Positions 60,083 to 64,000 of a DNA stretch of 64,000 nucleotides are shown here, piece after piece (within the stretch, counting starts at the first letter, position 1; each line of letters begins with the position of its first letter). The position numbers were made by a program, and so were the translations under genes. This stretch comes from Sipunculus nudus. Lineage: Eukaryota; Annelida; Sipuncula; Golfingiida; Sipunculidae. Location of the stretch: contig CM049314.1 of the NCBI GenBank assembly GCA_026874595.1, positions 32,577,229-32,641,228 on the forward strand, given 5' to 3'. The notes beneath the pieces are model-generated. The model was not told the origin of the DNA and did not search any database. It saw only the letters and a program-made list of their open reading frames with translations.

Positions 60083-60185
60083 TTTGGAAAATAGAACTTT
60101 CCAGAGGTTATACTGGTATATTTAATTATAATAGTCATAAAACAGCCTATACAATTTTGATTATAGAGCTTTCCAGAGTTACAGC
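60083..60185. repeat. Minisatellite, right part
   Basis: ATAGAACTTTCCAGAGGTTA, ATAATAGTCATAAAACAGCC and GATTATAGAGCTTTCCAGAG match the units at 58316-58783. Confidence 0.85.
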
Positions 60186-60408
60186 TGTGTTTCCATGTGC
60201 GCCTATATATGCATGAGTATATGCGTGAAAAAAAAAGATGGTTTCCCTGTGACTGACAATTTGTTCATACATGCGTGAACCGATTGATGTATACAGTGGA
60301 ACAGTGGATCTAACAGATTTTTGTAATTAAACAGATGCAGGAGTGGCGTCATTTTATCGGGAAATCCCTCGACGACGCAGACCTGATTAAACAATAATAC
60401 ATACGCAT
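60186..60408. mobile_element. Small inverted-repeat element with TGTTTCC ends
   Basis: The left end TGTGTTTCCATGTGCGCC continues as TATATATGCATG. The right end inverse reads GATGTTTCCGTATGCGTATG. It belongs with the TTTCCATG/CATACG group of elements at 21749, 22851 and 59062. Confidence 0.45.
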
Positions 60409-60510
60409 ACGGAAACATCGAAACACTGGCCACAGATATCTGCTGACGGAAACATCGAAACACTGGCCACAGATATCCGCTGACGGAAACATCGAAACCC
60501 TAGCCACAAT
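60409..60510. repeat. Tandem repeat, three units of 36-37 bp
   Basis: The unit ACGGAAACATCGAAACACTG plus GCCACAGATATCTGCTG is repeated almost exactly three times. The unit begins with the inverse of the neighbouring element's end (GTTTCCGT), so it may be a duplicated terminus. Confidence 0.85.
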
Positions 60511-60579
60511 TACAAAACTAGAAATTTGCTTTCTCATTCAGGAATGCAGGCCTACGCCATGTGGGCGGTCCTCATTGTT

Positions 60580-60930
60580 GGGTACGTCGCAACCCTTGTT
60601 TTCATTCACTTATTGGCCAATGAAATCCTAAGGTTCATTGGTGCATGTTCATCCAGCAAGTGTTAGCATTCACTTATTCGGCCCATATCACTATGTTCAG
60701 TGGGCATATGTGACCGCATATTTGTGAATATTTCTGGAAGTCTTTCCTGGATCCGGATCGTAAGCAGGACTCACACCCAAAATCTAATTGACTAATCTTC
60801 ATTGGCCCATTCCCGAGGGAGGTGCCTCTATGGGATTTCTTTCATGATTGCGCGGGTTATGTCGTGAACAAACACGCACAAATACACACCTGAACAGAGA
60901 ATGAACGCCCTACATCCTGGCGGAGACAAT
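60580..60930 (+). repeat. RTE-like 3' tail repeat, copy 5
   Basis: The longest copy: GGTACGTCGCAACCC, CATTCACTTATTGGCC, GTGACCGCATATTTGTGAATA, CTGGATCCGGATCG, CCAAAATCTAATTGA, CCATTCCCGAGGGAGG and, at the end, CATCCTGGCGGAGA. A short hydrophobic frame starting at 60543 runs into it and is not believed. Confidence 0.6.
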
Positions 60931-61388
60931 GAACGATTTTACACGTACCTGCGCCCACATACATGTAAACACAGCTTTAGTCTTTAGTCCAGAGGTTGTC
61001 CCAGTACATCAGTGAGAAGACCACTTATGCATATAACCTTGTATGTTTTTTTATTAAATGCTCTAATTATTTCTTCCAAGACATTCCAGCTCGTCCATAA
61101 GTACAGTGAACATGATACTGCTTCGTTAAAAAATCGCCCAACCGTGTGATTTCTGATGAGGGAAATCAGGGGCGTAGCCAGAGGGGGGCCGCAGGGGGCC
61201 ATGCCCCCCCCCCCCCCCCGCCCACCAAATCCCGGTGCTATCCTTTACTCCCCGTCCTCCCGGAATTTCACTGTCTAATAATGATTAACATTTTTAATAC
61301 ACAACCATGAAAATCCATGTCACTGATATCGGCAGATTCGGGACTTATTTCTACATTTCATTAGGTATGATCCTGCAGACATATATGT
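60931..61388. other. Non-coding; C run
   Basis: A GGGGCGTAGCCAGAGGGGGG block and a C run at 61205-61219 resemble the ends of small G-rich elements; only one end is visible. Confidence 0.4.
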
Positions 61389-62400
61389 GGCTCAGCTGAC
61401 TAAGATCATCATGAGCTATAGCGATGGTCCTGCCGTCCGTCGGTTAACAGGTAAACTGTATGAAATTGCTGGAGCTAGGAATACCAAATTCAATATACAG
61501 TTGGCTTCATTAAGTTCTCCTACCAAACCCAAAACTGGGTCACTGCGACTTTGTTTCCTTGAAAAAATAAGGAAAAATACAATTAGTCAATACAAATTAG
61601 CATCATTTTTAGAAGGTATGGATCTGAACATAATGTACCTTGTCAAAACATCAGGAAATTTATTTTCTCAATAAACAAGGAAACTGTAAAAGCTTAAAGT
61701 TTTTCTAATCAAGCTGTAATCGTATGCCAGAAGTTAGATCAGATTTTTTTTTCAAATTATTAGCATAAATATAATACTAGTAACAATACCATAAATTTTC
61801 CCCAAATTTGACCATGGACATTGTTTCCCCTGTAAGAACTGATCAATTACTTTTCACAGAAAAAACATCATGATTTATTCTATTGAAATCTGAAATAAAT
61901 CTTCAAATACAGTAGCTTTTATTCAAGTTTTCAGACACCGTTTGTAGTGTATTTGATATCAGGCAACCCAGCCCGGTGGTGTGCAGTGAGTGTCGGAGCC
62001 CTCACCAAGTCACCAGTATTGGAACTAACTTCAGTCAGCCCAGCTAGCTCCCGTTGCTCAGCAGAACAAGGCTTCCCCTACACCCCCCCCCCCCCCTCTA
62101 CATGGAGAGGATGTATAAATAAGTTATGTTATATGTTATATTTTTTTGTAAATTTTTCATATGCAACATGGTATCTCGAAAACCTATACTGCATGGTTTT
62201 TTCATGGTAGTCATGTCAGAGTATTAGTTTGGCACTCATATATTTAGTATTCGATTAACACCAGTAACATTATCATTTTCTCAAAATTTTGGTAATAATA
62301 ATACATAAAAAAATAACAATGGGAATAAGTATATTCTGCATTTGCTGAAATTTTACAAAATTTACCTGAGCGCCGTGACGAATGGGTCCCCTTTTTTTGT
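61389..62400 (+). mobile_element. Helitron-like element E4 (head to end)
   Basis: The head GGCTCAGCTGACTAAGATCA, ATGAGCTATAGCGATGGTCC and GCCGTCCGTCGGTTAACAGG leads into a body aligned with E2 (52072 onward). It ends CTGAGCGCCGTGACGAATGG then GTCCCC and a T run. The terminal palindrome is damaged (GACGAATGGGTC). At 1.0 kb it is the most compact full copy of this subfamily here. No gene inside; a 95-codon frame (61387-61674) is part of the repeat. Confidence 0.65.
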
Positions 62401-62480
62401 TTATTCATGTTGTACAACTCATATTTCTAATTGGAATTAAACATCATTGAATTGTGAGGAATTATTGTTAGGTGATATAA

Positions 62481-62484
<4 letters not shown>

Positions 62485-62541
<57 letters not shown>
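62485..62541. repeat. (TA)n microsatellite
   Basis: About 57 bases of TA. Confidence 0.95.
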
Positions 62542-62544
<3 letters not shown>

Positions 62545-62918
62545 TGCCTTTTCAAACCATTTCGGCCCCCTCCCCTCCCTCAATCCTGGCTTTGCCCCTG
62601 GAAATGTATCTATAGAAAGACAACAAATTTAAGAACCCGATCCATCTATATTCTCACACATTTAAAACTAGACCAGGGTTTGGGGTTATTACTATGAAAG
62701 ATGTTTAATTGTACGAACCTCAGAAACTATTATGGGTTCTCATTTGATTTAAGCAAAGTCTAAACAGCTTCATCCGGTCCCAGGGTCTCAATTATATATG
62801 CTACTTCCGCGCCGAAACATCTGATATATAAACATCTGTCCAAAATGAATGTTAAAATATACTAGTAGTAATAATGTACCCTTGTCTAACATATACACCT
62901 CACCCTTGCTGGTTGCAG

Positions 62919-62982
62919 CTGCATCAGGAAATAGTCTTAAACAGTATGTGGCCATTCAGTGTTCTGCGTCTGTTGTGTTCAG
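62919..62982 (+). CDS. Candidate internal exon (unidentified protein)
   Basis: The acceptor CACCCTTGCTGGTTGCAG precedes a 64-base segment. In one frame it encodes ASGNSLKQYVAIQCSASVVF without bias, and it ends at CAGGTAACA, a donor-like site. The composition is protein-like, but no protein was recognised and neighbouring exons were not found. It could be a real exon of a gene running off the right edge, or chance. Confidence 0.25.
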
Positions 62983-64000
62983 GTAACATTAAAAGACCCG
63001 TGCGTACCATTGATTTTGATATTAGCAAGCACGTGTCAAATATGTGCCCCCCCCCCCCCCCCCCGGCAACTCCACGGTTAAATGGTCTACTTCGCATCTG
63101 CGCATGTGATAACATGGACACGTGGATTTATGAGACCGATAAAACTAGTGCCATGCAGTTAAATATAGCTAGCACTGTCTGACCATGTTTTGGTGAAAAC
63201 GCAGTTTGATCTGTAGAGCGAGCACTGGGCTGAGCCGCTTAAAGGTAGGCAGTGACGTGAGTGTGATGTTGATTAAATACAGGAATATCCAATGTGGGGC
63301 GCGGGCAATGACCGGTTTAGTGGGGTCAGTGACCGGCCGGTGAACCAGTCCTCCCGACCTACAAAGACTGAGCGGATGTTTCTCAGAGAGAGCGCAGAAG
63401 TAAAGTTGAACAAATCTGCGAATATATAACTGTCGGGCCGCCCGCCCCAAGCGTCATATGTCACTCATTGCTCCAATTTACTAAAATAGAATGTCAAATT
63501 CAGGTGTCATGAGCGTACAACTAATTATCAACGGAGTAGCAAGCCCGGAACAAGGTTAGTACGGTCTAATTACGCTGTTTACACAATCAAGTAACAAATA
63601 TTCTCAGATCCAGTGAACCGATTTATTTTGTGTACCATTTATATTACCGTGAAATACTAGTATGCTGTCAATAGAATTTTCCCTAAAGCATTGGCGGAGT
63701 CATTTCAGTCTAGCTTGTATATTACCCTGAAAGCTCAATGTAATGGTCGGGTTGTTGACCCTTATTCCTTACTCATGGTTAAGTTTTAATCTTCCTATCT
63801 CTGACAGAATAAGAATATTTTATCGGTATAACCTGATTTCTTTGGATGTGCACACGCTTCGTGAGCGATTATGCAAAAATGCAGTCGATTTAATCGATTT
63901 GAAAGAAAACACCAGTAATATATATATTCGATTGACACACTAATAATTTTTTTTAATATATATATATATATATATATAAAGCGTAGCATAAATACTAGTA
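62983..64000. other. Non-coding; C run and (TA)n
   Basis: A C run lies at 63046-63063, a GC-richer pocket at 63280-63460 with no protein-like frame, and (TA)n at about 63957-63979. Nothing else recognised. Confidence 0.5.

Noticed and set aside
60543-60660. Short hydrophobic peptide gene starting MQAYAMW
   Set aside because: Most of it is the beginning of RTE-like repeat copy 5.

Overview
The window reads as AT-rich nuclear DNA of an animal, most probably a mollusc and perhaps a bivalve. It has long non-coding stretches, many (TA)n tracts and G or C homopolymer runs, tRNA-derived SINEs, LINE tails, solo LTRs, MITE-like inverted repeats, and many Helitron-like elements that open with a small hairpin followed by GTCCGTC-rich DNA. 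That last class is, from memory of the family, typical of mollusc genomes. There are no operons, ribosome-binding sites, rRNA genes, intact tRNA genes or CRISPR arrays.

Only one convincing protein gene is present. It is a single-exon, 388-residue, signal-anchored, divergent secretory-pathway kinase of the PKDCC/VLK type on the minus strand at 4477-5643. It has a good start context, an in-frame stop just upstream and a possible poly(A) signal downstream. By motif alignment both catalytic aspartates are replaced by glutamate, so it may be a pseudokinase. Three short exon-like segments (minus 40888-40951, plus 56769-56822 and plus 62919-62982) are reported at low confidence. They could be pieces of genes whose other exons lie far away or outside the window.

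Layout. 0-3.5 kb: nothing recognised. 3.53-3.82 kb: a long imperfect hairpin. 4.2-5.7 kb: the kinase gene. 7-25 kb: dispersed repeats in several related copies (called K, R1, R2 and the RTE-like tail here), a minus-strand solo LTR (8.67-9.53 kb), a SINE (9.8 kb), several MITE-like inverted repeats (12.2, 14.2, 19.9, 21.7 and 22.9 kb) and two LINE C-terminal stubs (24.2 and 25.7 kb). 26-42 kb: mostly unrecognised AT-rich DNA with a 120-bp minisatellite (33.5-34.0 kb), two more SINEs (35.5 and 37.8 kb) and two copies of a GGGGCGGATCC-ended element. 42.1-43.2 kb: a plus-strand solo LTR with a clean 5-bp target-site duplication, homologous to the 8.67-kb LTR. 44-45 kb: another inverted-repeat element and an R2 copy. 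46.5-62.4 kb: a zone of nested Helitron-like elements carrying GTCCGTC-rich heads, AGGTCA-rich core repeats and GACCCATGGGTC ends, with a near-identical local duplication (49.65-51.31 kb), a classical Helitron-like CTAG end (56.35 kb) and a minisatellite split by a foldback element (58.3-60.2 kb).

Apart from the kinase, the genes do not form a visible pathway. The biology on view is mainly layered mobile-element insertion. The most unusual points are the kinase active-site substitutions, the nested Helitron-like cluster that seeds nuclear-receptor-type half sites, and the long hairpin at 3.5 kb whose two arms encode similar short peptides. All family names rest on reading the sequence and on recollection of family hallmarks; no search was run.
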